Position numbers and translations under genes: made by a program. 58,309 nucleotides of DNA from Brevibacillus centrosporus (GTDB lineage: Bacteria > Bacillota > Bacilli > Brevibacillales > Brevibacillaceae), in NCBI RefSeq assembly GCF_003710815.1, contig NZ_RHHP01000034.1, forward strand, positions 1-58,309, read 5' to 3'. The notes under the pieces were generated by a model. It was not told the origin of the DNA, ran no database searches, and saw only the letters and a list, made by a program, of their open reading frames with translations. This document shows positions 1 through 7,088 of the stretch, one piece after another (position 1 is the first letter of the stretch; the number at the start of each line of letters is the position of its first letter).

Positions 1-102
1 AGCTGCGAAAGTTGAGTTAATGCTTTTTGGATGACCGCGTATTAACATATGTAAATTTCCTTGAACAGTCGTAACAGACAGCAAAGGTGGAAAGGAGGAG
101 AG

Positions 103-687
103 ATGTTGGAGAGTGCTCAACTAAACAAGGAGATTTACCAGATGCGAAAAGACGAGCTTCGTGAAGGCGTTATCTCCGCTGAACAGTTTACACAAATATA
201 TGAAGAGTATTTTGACCGGGTGTACAAGTATATCTACTACCGGGTTCAAAATCAGTATGAGGCAGAGGATATTTGCAGCCAAGTGTTTGAGGCAGTCATT
301 TCCAAGTACGATCATTTCTCAGAGGAAAAAGCCAAATTCGATGTGTGGCTCTTTGCGATTGTACGAAATGCCGTGACGGATTACTTTCGCAAAAAGAAAA
401 AGAGATTTCATTTTTCGCTGGATTCCATTACCGAATTGATTCTGCCGAAACCGTCCCCCGAAGAGCTGGCCATTCGGGACGATGCTCATCAGGCCTTGTT
501 CCATGCCATGGCAAAGCTGCGGGACAAAGAACGCAATATCCTCGCATTGAAATTTGCCGCCAGCCTGAAAAACGCAGAAATCGCTGAGCTAATAGGGGTT
601 AGCGAGTCCAACATTGGTGTCGTCGTCTACAGGAGTTTAAAAAAGCTACAGAAAATCTTGGAGACAGGTAGGTTCAAGGATGAGTAA
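103..687 (+). CDS. ECF-like sigma-70 family RNA polymerase sigma factor
   Basis: A 194-residue sigma factor that would direct RNA polymerase to its own promoter set. Residues about 22-85 (FDRVYKYIYYRV, then EDICSQVFEAV and FDVWLFAIVRNAVTDYFR) match sigma region 2. Residues about 140-185 (RDKERNILALKF, AEIAELIGVSESNIGVVVYR) match the region 4 helix-turn-helix. There is no region 1 or 3, as in ECF factors. The ATG at 103 is chosen because AAAGGAGGAG ends just before it; the frame is open to a TTG at 61 that lacks such a site. A TTG at 106 would be better spaced, so the exact start is uncertain. The gene overlaps the next one by 8 bases, so translational coupling with the putative anti-sigma gene is likely. 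The stimulus is not visible. Confidence 0.88.
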   Translation: MLESAQLNKEIYQMRKDELREGVISAEQFTQIYEEYFDRVYKYIYYRVQNQYEAEDICSQVFEAVISKYDHFSEEKAKFDVWLFAIVRNAVTDYFRKKKKRFHFSLDSITELILPKPSPEELAIRDDAHQALFHAMAKLRDKERNILALKFAASLKNAEIAELIGVSESNIGVVVYRSLKKLQKILETGRFKDE

Positions 688-1549
688 AAAACACAATTGG
701 GAAGATTGCCGAGATGCCGTTGATCTGCTTAAGAAGAGTGAGATCGAGCGCACTTTAGCAAAGGAGCGCATTTACAAACGTCTGCTGCAAAAAATCGAGG
801 CGGGAGAAGTTCAGCCTCAAGACTTGAAAAAGGATGGGATGACGATGATGAAAAGAAAATGGAAAACGGCTACAGCCGCTGCTGTTGCACTCATGCTCAT
901 TGGCGGAGCGCTTTCAACGACCTCTTACGCGCAAGGAATGATTCAATCGATTCTGGCCCGTTTCCAAGTGGGGAATATGGAAATCGTGCAAGTGGACAAG
1001 GAACGGCCAGCAGTGGAAAGCCATGAGTCTGTCGATCAGGAAAAAGCTGCTGAATCCCGTGAAGTGGAGCTGCCTGCCCAGCCAAAGCTGTCTCTGGAAG
1101 AAGCGCGCACCACCATCGGCATCAATTTCCCGGCGCCAACCTGGATGGCTGATTTTGCATACGTGAACACTGTGATCCACGGAAAAAGCATGGTAGAGGT
1201 TCAGTACTCACAAGGCGAGAAAACCGTGAACTTCCTGATTTCGCAGGGAGGAGAAAACGGCATCGAAACCACCGGCCAAGTAAAAACAGAAGTACTCGCA
1301 GGGAAGAAAGTCTACTATGCGAACGGGATTGTGATTTGGGAGGATGAGGACTTCACCGTCGAGATGTACGCCCGAGAGGATTTTGACACGGCAACACTCG
1401 AAACAATCATCAAAAGCTTTGCGGTCGGCAAGCCTTTGACGCAGCAACAAATCGATCACGCCAAAGCCAATCTGGACAGCGTGATCCAAACAGAAAGAGC
1501 AAGGCAGGCGGCTCCGGCAGCTCCAGCTAGAGAAGAGCGCAAACAGTAG
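680..1549 (+). CDS. Putative membrane-anchored anti-sigma factor
   Basis: A 289-residue protein whose ATG lies inside the last codons of the sigma gene. Residues 1-60 are charged and probably cytoplasmic. Residues about 62-82 form one membrane segment (Ala/Leu-rich, ending TTSYAQ). Residues about 105-130 are a Glu/Lys-rich linker, and the rest is an extracellular domain resembling the DUF4367-type domains found behind anti-sigma anchors, with an Ala/Pro-rich tail. No zinc-binding HxxxCxxC anti-sigma motif is visible in the cytoplasmic part, which holds a single Cys (residue 10). Topology and operon position support the role of sequestering the upstream sigma factor; the anti-sigma function is inferred from context. 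A terminator follows 60 bases downstream. Confidence 0.7.
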   Translation: MSKKHNWEDCRDAVDLLKKSEIERTLAKERIYKRLLQKIEAGEVQPQDLKKDGMTMMKRKWKTATAAAVALMLIGGALSTTSYAQGMIQSILARFQVGNMEIVQVDKERPAVESHESVDQEKAAESREVELPAQPKLSLEEARTTIGINFPAPTWMADFAYVNTVIHGKSMVEVQYSQGEKTVNFLISQGGENGIETTGQVKTEVLAGKKVYYANGIVIWEDEDFTVEMYAREDFDTATLETIIKSFAVGKPLTQQQIDHAKANLDSVIQTERARQAAPAAPAREERKQ

Positions 1550-1611
1550 AGCTCCCAAACGGAAGAAGTGCCCCAAAAAGAAGCTTTTTCCCCAAAAAAA
1601 TAGACAAATCA

Positions 1612-1645
1612 AAGGTTGCCAACTCGATGGCAACCTTATTTTGTT
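1612..1645 (+). terminator. Rho-independent terminator of the sigma/anti-sigma operon
   Basis: A perfect 9-bp stem (AAGGTTGCC at 1612-1620 with GGCAACCTT at 1629-1637) has an 8-base loop and is followed by a T-rich tract. Confidence 0.85.
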
Positions 1646-1688
1646 CCCCCATTCACTAAAAGTAAGTAAGGTACAATCAGCTCACAGG

Positions 1689-1864
1689 AGAAGACTGTTT
1701 CCAGGCGGAGCGACTGTGGAGTCCCACCCGAGGCAAAAGAATCGCCACTCTTGATTCACTGCGAAGCAGAGCTACTTTGGCGATTCCCTCGGAAGCATGG
1801 CGCAGCGGCCAGCAACCACCCCCAGTAGGACGCAGCCTGGAGCGCAGAATGGAAACAGGCTTCT
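1689..1864 (+). ncRNA. Candidate structured RNA or folded intergenic element
   Basis: This gene-free stretch folds strongly. The outer helix pairs 1689-1702 with 1851-1864 (13 of 14 positions) and can extend through AGGC 1703-1706 with GCCT 1835-1838. Inside, CCGAGG 1728-1733 and GAATCGCCA 1739-1747 pair with the uninterrupted TGGCGATTCCCTCGG at 1778-1792, giving 15 bp with a 5-base bulge on one side. The apical region contains CTGC-GAA-GCAG, and GACT-GTGG-AGTC could form a side hairpin. A TACAAT hexamer at 1672-1677 would place a transcript start near 1684, just before the outer helix, though I see no good -35. I do not recognise an Rfam family. It could be a stable small RNA, a leader of the broken transporter gene downstream, or a dispersed repeat. 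Confidence 0.45.
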
Positions 1865-1903
1865 ACACCCCGACTGCCCAGCCAGCCCTTCTTGCTTGAA
1901 AAA

Positions 1904-1940
1904 GGGGCTGATCCCTGTCCTACGAAAGGGGGTCAGTCCC
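1904..1940. repeat. 12-bp inverted repeat (GGGGCTGATCCC / GGGGTCAGTCCC)
   Basis: Positions 1904-1915 pair with 1929-1940 over 12 positions including two G-U pairs; the loop is 13 bases. A T-run (TTGTTTTTTATT) begins about 13 bases after the stem, which is further than usual for a terminator. It may be the end of the folded element upstream or an independent palindromic intergenic repeat. Confidence 0.45.
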
Positions 1941-2084
1941 AATCCAGGAGGGTTGTTTTTTATTCTCATGCACGACGCCTCCCACAGCGGCGGATAGGGT
2001 TGTAGGAAAAAAAGAAGCGGCTATAATCAAATGAAAATTATTCTCAACAAAGGCTGGATCGAGAACGAGTGGGGGTGAGAGAGA

Positions 2085-2392
2085 ATGAAGCCCCTTCATC
2101 GAATCGATTTTTCTGCAGGTTACCTCCTTGATTTGATCGTACTCGGGCTGGGTATCGGGGGCACGCAGGCTATACGACATCGGCTTCCTTGTCCGTGAAA
2201 GAAAGCGAGCAGGACAGCGTCGCTTCGTTCCTCGCATCCATTCAGGGGGTGGGCTCATTCCTTGGCCCTATCCTTGGAACGTACCTGTATACCTTGCACG
2301 TCGTGGTGCCCTATGGGATGTGTGTCGTCCTGCTTGCATGGACTCTGCCATTTGTGTATCGCAAGAAAAAAGAGATCGCCAGCGCAATCTGA
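2085..2392 (+). pseudogene. Remnant of an MFS transporter (C-terminal part, frameshifted)
   Basis: The reading frame through 2162-2392 encodes GYTTSASLSVKESEQDSVAS, then LASIQGVGSFLGPILGTYLY and a final hydrophobic helix ending in KKKEIASAI, the usual end of a 12- or 14-helix drug/H+ antiporter. The preceding frame from ATG 2085 encodes DLIVLGLGIGGTQA, which is what should come directly before GYTTSAS. A one-base loss near 2165-2172 therefore breaks the frame. Roughly 300 N-terminal codons are absent, and the sequence upstream is the non-coding folded element. The stretch 1650-2084 contains no other gene I can support. Confidence 0.72.
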
Positions 2393-2485
2393 AAGATGGG
2401 GACAAAGATAGGCAATGCCCGGCTCTTTCTTTGCAGATTTTCGCTTATACTGTAGATAAAGCTGATGCAGGGCAGGGAGTCACAT

Positions 2486-3022
2486 ATGATAGTAGTGAAG
2501 CAGTTGTTGGACCACGGCGAGTGGGCTTTTGGCGGCCGGGGGAATCTGTACCAATCAGAGGAAGCGGACGTTTTGATCGCCGTTTATCCGCCCACCAAAA
2601 AACGTGGATGGTGGACGTACGCCACTCTTGAGCTGCACCGGACAGGTGCCAGCGAGTGTCTCATGTACTCTTACCGCTTTGAGCGTGAGATGATCACCTT
2701 GCTGGCCCGCGTAGCCAATCAGGTCATCGAAAAATGGAAGCAAGAGCGCAGGCGCCTTACGCCGGGAGATGCCTTTTTTCTGGGAAGCTCGATTCAGGAG
2801 TCTTCCCATTTGGACTTTGTGATCACGACACCAGCTGATTTTGAAGAGGATGGCTTTGACTATTTTACGGACGGCGTAGAAGTCATCACTTTCCTGATGC
2901 TGCATGCCATCGCAACATCGGAGGCGTCGTTTGCGATGCAGCACGGATTGGATGCATTGGAGGACTTGTTTATACGTACCGGTGTCGATTCCCTGGACTT
3001 CAAGCGTAACCCAGCCATATGA
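2486..3022 (+). CDS. Suppressor-of-fused (SUFU) domain protein
   Basis: A 178-residue cytoplasmic protein with the features of bacterial SUFU-domain proteins: residues about 35-60 (RGWWTYATLELHRTGASE), a helix around residues 62-85 (YRFEREMITLLARVANQVIEK), the central LTPGD, and the late DFVITTPADFEEDG followed by a helix-rich end. The bacterial family has no settled function; members often occur as immunity or regulatory proteins. The ATG at 2486 is chosen over 2465 because GGGAG at 2475-2479 is correctly spaced. The gene is followed 16 bases later by the Nudix gene, suggesting a three-gene operon with the nucleotidyltransferase. No toxin gene is adjacent. Confidence 0.72.
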   Translation: MIVVKQLLDHGEWAFGGRGNLYQSEEADVLIAVYPPTKKRGWWTYATLELHRTGASECLMYSYRFEREMITLLARVANQVIEKWKQERRRLTPGDAFFLGSSIQESSHLDFVITTPADFEEDGFDYFTDGVEVITFLMLHAIATSEASFAMQHGLDALEDLFIRTGVDSLDFKRNPAI

Positions 3023-3038
3023 GAAGGGAGCGAGCGGG

Positions 3039-3506
3039 ATGAAAACAGTTCGAATGAGAGTGACCGTAGTTGTTGAGCATCAAGGACAAATCCTGTTGAT
3101 TCGGGAAAAATCAGGTGGTGCAGTCGGGTATAGTCTCCCGGGTGGAAATATTGAGTTTCTGGAAGCGCTGCCAGATGCGACCCGAAGAGAAGTATGGGAA
3201 GAGACCGGCTTGAAGGTGGAGATGGATCGCCTGCTCTGGGTGGACGAACGCATCGATCGGGCAGGAGATGGAAAACATACGATCGGGATCGCTGTCTTGG
3301 CAAAAGTAGTGGGAAATGAGACGGCTCCTATACCAGGGGGGGTTGAAGGCGAACAGATCGAGTGGGCGGGCTGGGTATCGCTTACGGATTGGAAAACGCT
3401 ACCCCAGTATCACATTACCAGACAGGAGGATGTCCTAAAAGCGCTCGAAGGTGATCATTACAAGCCGGCATACATCGGAAACATGCTCGACAAAGAACAG
3501 TCATGA
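3039..3506 (+). CDS. Nudix hydrolase
   Basis: A 155-residue Nudix family hydrolase that would cleave a nucleoside diphosphate linked to another moiety. The Nudix signature is complete: G(x5)E(x7)REVWEETGL at about residues 40-62 (GGNIEFLEALPDATRREVW). The Glu residues of REVWEETGL supply metal ligands. The substrate cannot be read from the sequence. AAGGGAG at 3023-3029 sets the ATG at 3039. The stop codon lies 13 bases before the next ATG, so it is probably co-transcribed with the nucleotidyltransferase gene. Confidence 0.88.
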   Translation: MKTVRMRVTVVVEHQGQILLIREKSGGAVGYSLPGGNIEFLEALPDATRREVWEETGLKVEMDRLLWVDERIDRAGDGKHTIGIAVLAKVVGNETAPIPGGVEGEQIEWAGWVSLTDWKTLPQYHITRQEDVLKALEGDHYKPAYIGNMLDKEQS

Positions 3507-3519
3507 TGAGGGAGCAGCC

Positions 3520-4230
3520 ATGAGCCAGGACTTCATTCAATCAGTATGGAAGCAGGCGCCAGAGCTGGCAGGGCATCTATGCTATTTAGCTTTTGCCGGA
3601 AGCCGCAGCTACGGCACAAGTACAGCCGGCAGCGATATCGACCTGCGAGGAATTGCTTTTGCGCCGGTGGAAGCGGTCTTTGGGCTGCAGACGTATGAGC
3701 AGACCATTTTGGCAGACCCCGATCTGGTCGTCTACGCACTGAACAAATATATACGCCTGGCAGTAAAGGGAAACCCGAATATCGTGGAGATGCTCTATGT
3801 GGAGCCAAAGAATATCGTGTACGCAACCGAGGCGGGAGAGGAGCTGCGAGCCCATCGGGAGCTGTTTCTCTCCAAGCGGTTGTATCACTCGTACGGTGGC
3901 TATGCCATCCGAAATCTGCGCAAGCTGGCGAGCGAAAAAGAAGCGTACGACGCGAAAAATGCTCATCACCTGATCCGTCTGCTGCAGATGGGACGAGAGC
4001 TGCTGGAGACGGAAGAGCTGCTCGTATCGCGGCCAAACGCGCAGGAGCTTGTAGCGATTAAACAAGGGAAATGGCCAGCAGCCGATTTGCTCGCCTATGC
4101 GGAGAAGCTGTTCGCCCAGATGACGATTGCGCATGAGAGCTCCAGCCTGCCGGAAGCGGTAGATGCAGAAGCCGTTCAACAGCTGGCGATTCGTCTAAAT
4201 CAGGCATTTTACTCGAAAACACGGCAATAA
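3520..4230 (+). CDS. Predicted nucleotidyltransferase of the YcgL/COG3541 type
   Basis: A 236-residue protein of the DNA polymerase beta superfamily. Residues about 27-41 (GSRSYGTSTAGSDID) form the GS...DxD nucleotidyl-transfer signature with the metal-binding Asp pair. The following segment (YEQTILADPDLVVYALNKYI) and a C-terminal helical region (YGGYAIRNLRKLASEKEAYDAKNAHHLIRLLQMG) match long stand-alone nucleotidyltransferases of unknown substrate. GAGGGAG at 3508-3514 supports the start. It closes a probable operon with the SUFU and Nudix genes and is followed directly by a terminator. Confidence 0.82.
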   Translation: MSQDFIQSVWKQAPELAGHLCYLAFAGSRSYGTSTAGSDIDLRGIAFAPVEAVFGLQTYEQTILADPDLVVYALNKYIRLAVKGNPNIVEMLYVEPKNIVYATEAGEELRAHRELFLSKRLYHSYGGYAIRNLRKLASEKEAYDAKNAHHLIRLLQMGRELLETEELLVSRPNAQELVAIKQGKWPAADLLAYAEKLFAQMTIAHESSSLPEAVDAEAVQQLAIRLNQAFYSKTRQ

Positions 4231-4236
4231 AAAGCA

Positions 4237-4270
4237 ACACCGACCGCAAAAAAAGTGGTCGGTGTTTTTC
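4237..4270. terminator. Bidirectional terminator
   Basis: ACACCGACC (4237-4245) pairs perfectly with GGTCGGTGT (4257-4265), followed by TTTTTC. It separates two convergent genes and probably serves both. Confidence 0.88.
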
Positions 4271-4271
4271 G

Positions 4272-5210
4272 TTACGCCTTTTGCCGCACAGATGCCGTCC
4301 GTCCCTTGGCCACAGATGCGACTACGATCACGCAGGCTAGCACGGCACCGAGCGTAACAGACTCAGCGAGCAGGAAGTACGAGGCGAAGATGGTGAGAAA
4401 CGGCTGAAGATACTGAGTCTGGCCGACTCTTGCCACCCCACCGATTGCCAGCCCATGGTACCAGGCGAAGAAGCCGAGAAATTGGCTGATGACACTGACG
4501 TAGCTAAAACCGATCCACGCTGTCAACGAGGCGTTCTGGAGCTGGGAGAGGAGCGGGCCTGCGATGGGGATGACGAGAAAAGGGAAGGAGAAGACCAGGG
4601 ACCAGCTAATGACCTGCCAGCCGCCCATCGTACGTGCGAGCTGTCCCCCTACTGCGTAACCGATTGCCGCGGAAATAACAGCGGCAAGCAGCGACAAATC
4701 TGCCCATTGCAGCGCCCCGAATCCTGAGCTTGCCGCGTACACAAGAATGGCGAGACAGGCAACACCGCTAGAGAGCCAGTACATGCGAGCAGGGCGCTCC
4801 CCGGAGAAAAAGGCCGCAGCACCAGCAGTCGCGAGCGGCAGGAGCGCGATGATGATGGCACCGTGAGTGGCAGGAACCCGCTGCATCGCCCAAGCAGAGA
4901 AATAGGGAAAGCCGATCACCACACCGCCTGCGACGAGAAGCAGCTGCCTTGTTTCCTTCCAGGTCGGAGTGGGAACGCGTCTGATGAGCAAAACAATCGC
5001 TGCCAGGATCGCAGCGACCAAAGCGCGTCCCAGTCCGGCCGTCATGGGTGTCAGAGCGGTTAGGGCCACTTTTGTTGCAGGCAGGGTCAGGCTAAAGCTG
5101 CAAACCCCCAATAGTCCGTAGAGCATCCCCGCTTTTTCATTGGATATTCCCTGCGCTATCGAGGCAGGAGGAGTGATCTGTTTTTCTTTCATGGATACGT
5201 CCACTTTCAT
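4272..5210 (-). CDS. EamA/DMT family transporter
   Basis: A 312-residue membrane protein with about ten hydrophobic helices arranged as two EamA repeats (residues about 25-155 and 170-300), typical of drug/metabolite exporters. It begins with a short polar tail (MKVDVSMKEKQ). The start at 5210 is supported by AAAGGAAGG eight bases upstream; MKEKQ at 5192 is an alternative. It is divergent from a MocR-type regulator, an arrangement also seen for ycxC-ycxD in B. subtilis, so the regulator probably controls it in response to a vitamin-B6-related or amino-acid ligand. The transported compound is unknown. Confidence 0.88.
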   Translation of the reverse strand: MKVDVSMKEKQITPPASIAQGISNEKAGMLYGLLGVCSFSLTLPATKVALTALTPMTAGLGRALVAAILAAIVLLIRRVPTPTWKETRQLLLVAGGVVIGFPYFSAWAMQRVPATHGAIIIALLPLATAGAAAFFSGERPARMYWLSSGVACLAILVYAASSGFGALQWADLSLLAAVISAAIGYAVGGQLARTMGGWQVISWSLVFSFPFLVIPIAGPLLSQLQNASLTAWIGFSYVSVISQFLGFFAWYHGLAIGGVARVGQTQYLQPFLTIFASYFLLAESVTLGAVLACVIVVASVAKGRTASVRQKA

Positions 5211-5282
5211 TGAAATCGCCTTCCTTTGTTTGGCTAAAGCTGGTTTTCCCCATCGTAAGGCGAGTGGCGAAGATTGAGTAGA

Positions 5283-5313
5283 GCCAATTGGCAGGAGGTC
5301 TGGTAGGCCAATT
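5283..5313. promoter_or_regulatory. Palindrome and repeat in the EamA-MocR divergent promoter region
   Basis: GCCAATTGGC at 5283-5292 is a perfect 10-base palindrome, and its half GCCAATT recurs at 5307-5313, 24 bases away in direct orientation. MocR regulators commonly bind paired direct or inverted repeats in the divergent region they share with their target, so this is the best operator candidate. Confidence 0.4.
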
Positions 5314-5363
5314 TGTCGAACGTCAAAGTACGAGAATTTATCTTGGAATGGAGGATGGCGACA

Positions 5364-6797
5364 ATGGAGTGGCAGCCAGACAAGCAAGCAGATACCCCTG
5401 TCTACCAACAGATTGCCAAGTGGCTGGAGCAGCAAATCATTCTAGGTGATTTGCCGCCTGGCACTTCCTTGCCAGCAGAAAGGTCGCTGGCTCAGCGTTT
5501 GGGTGTAAACAGAGGAACGGTATCAGCGGCATACGAAGAGCTGCGCTCAGCTGGATTACTGCAATCCTGGCAAGGAAGCGGGACATGGGTCAGCCGGCAT
5601 TTGTGGGGGGTGCAGCGGGTGCCGAACTGGCACAAATATACGAACGGGGGCGCATTTTTACCTGCGTATCCTCTCGTCAAAAGAATCCAAGAGGCATGCT
5701 ACGATTCGTCGATCATCAATTTGGCAAGGGCCGAGCTGGCGACGTCGCAGATTCCCTCTTTAGGCACGCAGGAGCTGCAGCGACTCTCCCAATCCCATTT
5801 TGAGCTGGGGTACTCGCATCCAAAAGGGGATCCGGGCTTGCGTGAAGTCCTTTCCGAGCACCTCAGATCGCAGTATGGGATCACAGCGTCTCCGGAAGAG
5901 ATCCTCGTCACATCGGGAGCCCAGCAAGCCCTGCATCTCATCTCGCTTTGCCTGCTGAGCCCGGGTGATGCGGTGGCAATGGAGGGACCGTCCTATTCGT
6001 ATTCCTTGGCTTTGTTTACGTCGGCAGGTCTGAGGCTGTACCGGATCGCGATGGATGAGGAAGGAATCCTCGTGGACGACATCCGTCACCTGCATCGCGA
6101 GCACAAGCTGCGTATGGTTTTTGTCAATCCGACCTACCACAATCCGACGGGAACGGTGCTCAGTGACCAGCGGAGGAGGCAGCTTCTCGACATTTGCATG
6201 GAGCTGCGCATTCCACTCGTCGAGGATGACGCTTACGGAGCTCTAACGCTAAAGGACAGCAAAAGACCGCCACTCCCGATCAAAGCGATCGATCCCAGTG
6301 GAACGGTCTTGTACGTCAATAGTGTTTCAAAAACAGTCGCACCTGGATTGCGGATTGGCTGGCTAGTCGGGCCCAGATCTGTGGTAGAAAGACTAGCGGA
6401 TGCCAAGCAGCAGATGGATTTTGGCACGAGCAGCATATCCCAGCAGCTGGCGAGGATCTTTTTGGAAAGCGGCAAATGGCGCGAGCAGATGGAAAGGCTC
6501 CCAGCCTATCTCTACCAACAGCGACAAGCGATGCTGGATGCTTTGAACGCCTGTCTGACTGACGATGCTGAGTGGCGCGTCCCGGAAGGCAGCTATCATG
6601 TATGGTGTCGTCTGCGCGAGCCTCGAGACGAGCGTGTATTGCTGGATGCCGCTATTCGCGAGGGAATCGTCTTTACGCCCGGTACAGTGTATGGCGCAGA
6701 AGTCGGATGGATGCGTTTGACCTATTCATGGGAAGAGCCGGATGCGATTCGGGAAGGAATGGTTCGACTGCAGAGAGCTATTCACAAGACTCGCTAG
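5364..6797 (+). CDS. MocR-type regulator: GntR DNA-binding domain fused to aminotransferase-like domain
   Basis: A 477-residue two-domain regulator. Residues about 10-80 are a GntR winged helix (PVYQQIAKWLEQQIILGDLP, LAQRLGVNRGTVSAAYEELR). Residues about 115-470 are a fold-type I PLP-dependent aminotransferase domain with NPTYHNPTG and the PLP-binding lysine in SVSKTVAPGLRIGW. Family members sense PLP or amino acids and regulate neighbouring genes rather than catalyse transamination. Start: the frame opens upstream at 5313, but GGAGG at 5350-5354 fits the ATG at 5364 (spacing 9). It is divergent from the EamA transporter, which is its likely target. Confidence 0.9.
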   Translation: MEWQPDKQADTPVYQQIAKWLEQQIILGDLPPGTSLPAERSLAQRLGVNRGTVSAAYEELRSAGLLQSWQGSGTWVSRHLWGVQRVPNWHKYTNGGAFLPAYPLVKRIQEACYDSSIINLARAELATSQIPSLGTQELQRLSQSHFELGYSHPKGDPGLREVLSEHLRSQYGITASPEEILVTSGAQQALHLISLCLLSPGDAVAMEGPSYSYSLALFTSAGLRLYRIAMDEEGILVDDIRHLHREHKLRMVFVNPTYHNPTGTVLSDQRRRQLLDICMELRIPLVEDDAYGALTLKDSKRPPLPIKAIDPSGTVLYVNSVSKTVAPGLRIGWLVGPRSVVERLADAKQQMDFGTSSISQQLARIFLESGKWREQMERLPAYLYQQRQAMLDALNACLTDDAEWRVPEGSYHVWCRLREPRDERVLLDAAIREGIVFTPGTVYGAEVGWMRLTYSWEEPDAIREGMVRLQRAIHKTR

Positions 6798-6872
6798 GAA
6801 AGCTGAGACTATAACAAGCTGTGTTTGACCGATACTAGGGAGAATCGAGATTGGGCGAGATGAGGTGAACAC

Positions 6873-7088
6873 ATGGGCTTTTCCTTGGTGATTGGTTATT
6901 TAGAGTCGCTGACATCCTACTATTTGGGTCTGCTCCTTCTTGTGACGGGACTGATCTTGCGTTTTCGCTATTATGTGGCGTATCAGAACAGACAGCTGAC
7001 GCGCGATGCAAAATATGCAAAATTCGGCAGCTACACGCTGTTTATTTTGTGTGTAATCGTTCTGATTACCCATTATATTATTATTTGA
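6873..7088 (+). CDS. Small two-helix membrane protein, function unknown
   Basis: A 71-residue protein with two hydrophobic stretches (about residues 15-32, YYLGLLLLVTGLILRF, and 51-70, YTLFILCVIVLITHYIII) around a basic loop (YQNRQLTRDAKYAKFGS). GAGGTGA at 6859-6865 gives a good ribosome site. It lies at the end of the germination operon but on the opposite strand, and its last codons overlap the 3' end of the convergent gerC by 8 bases. Small proteins of this shape occur beside ger operons in some Bacillales, but I cannot name its family. Confidence 0.65.
   Translation: MGFSLVIGYLESLTSYYLGLLLLVTGLILRFRYYVAYQNRQLTRDAKYAKFGSYTLFILCVIVLITHYIII

Noticed and set aside
1689..1864. Identification of the folded element as 6S RNA, a T-box or a cobalamin riboswitch
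   Set aside because: Size is near that of 6S RNA, but I could not find the central-bubble arrangement, the T-box GGGTGGNACCGCG sequence or the B12-box motif.
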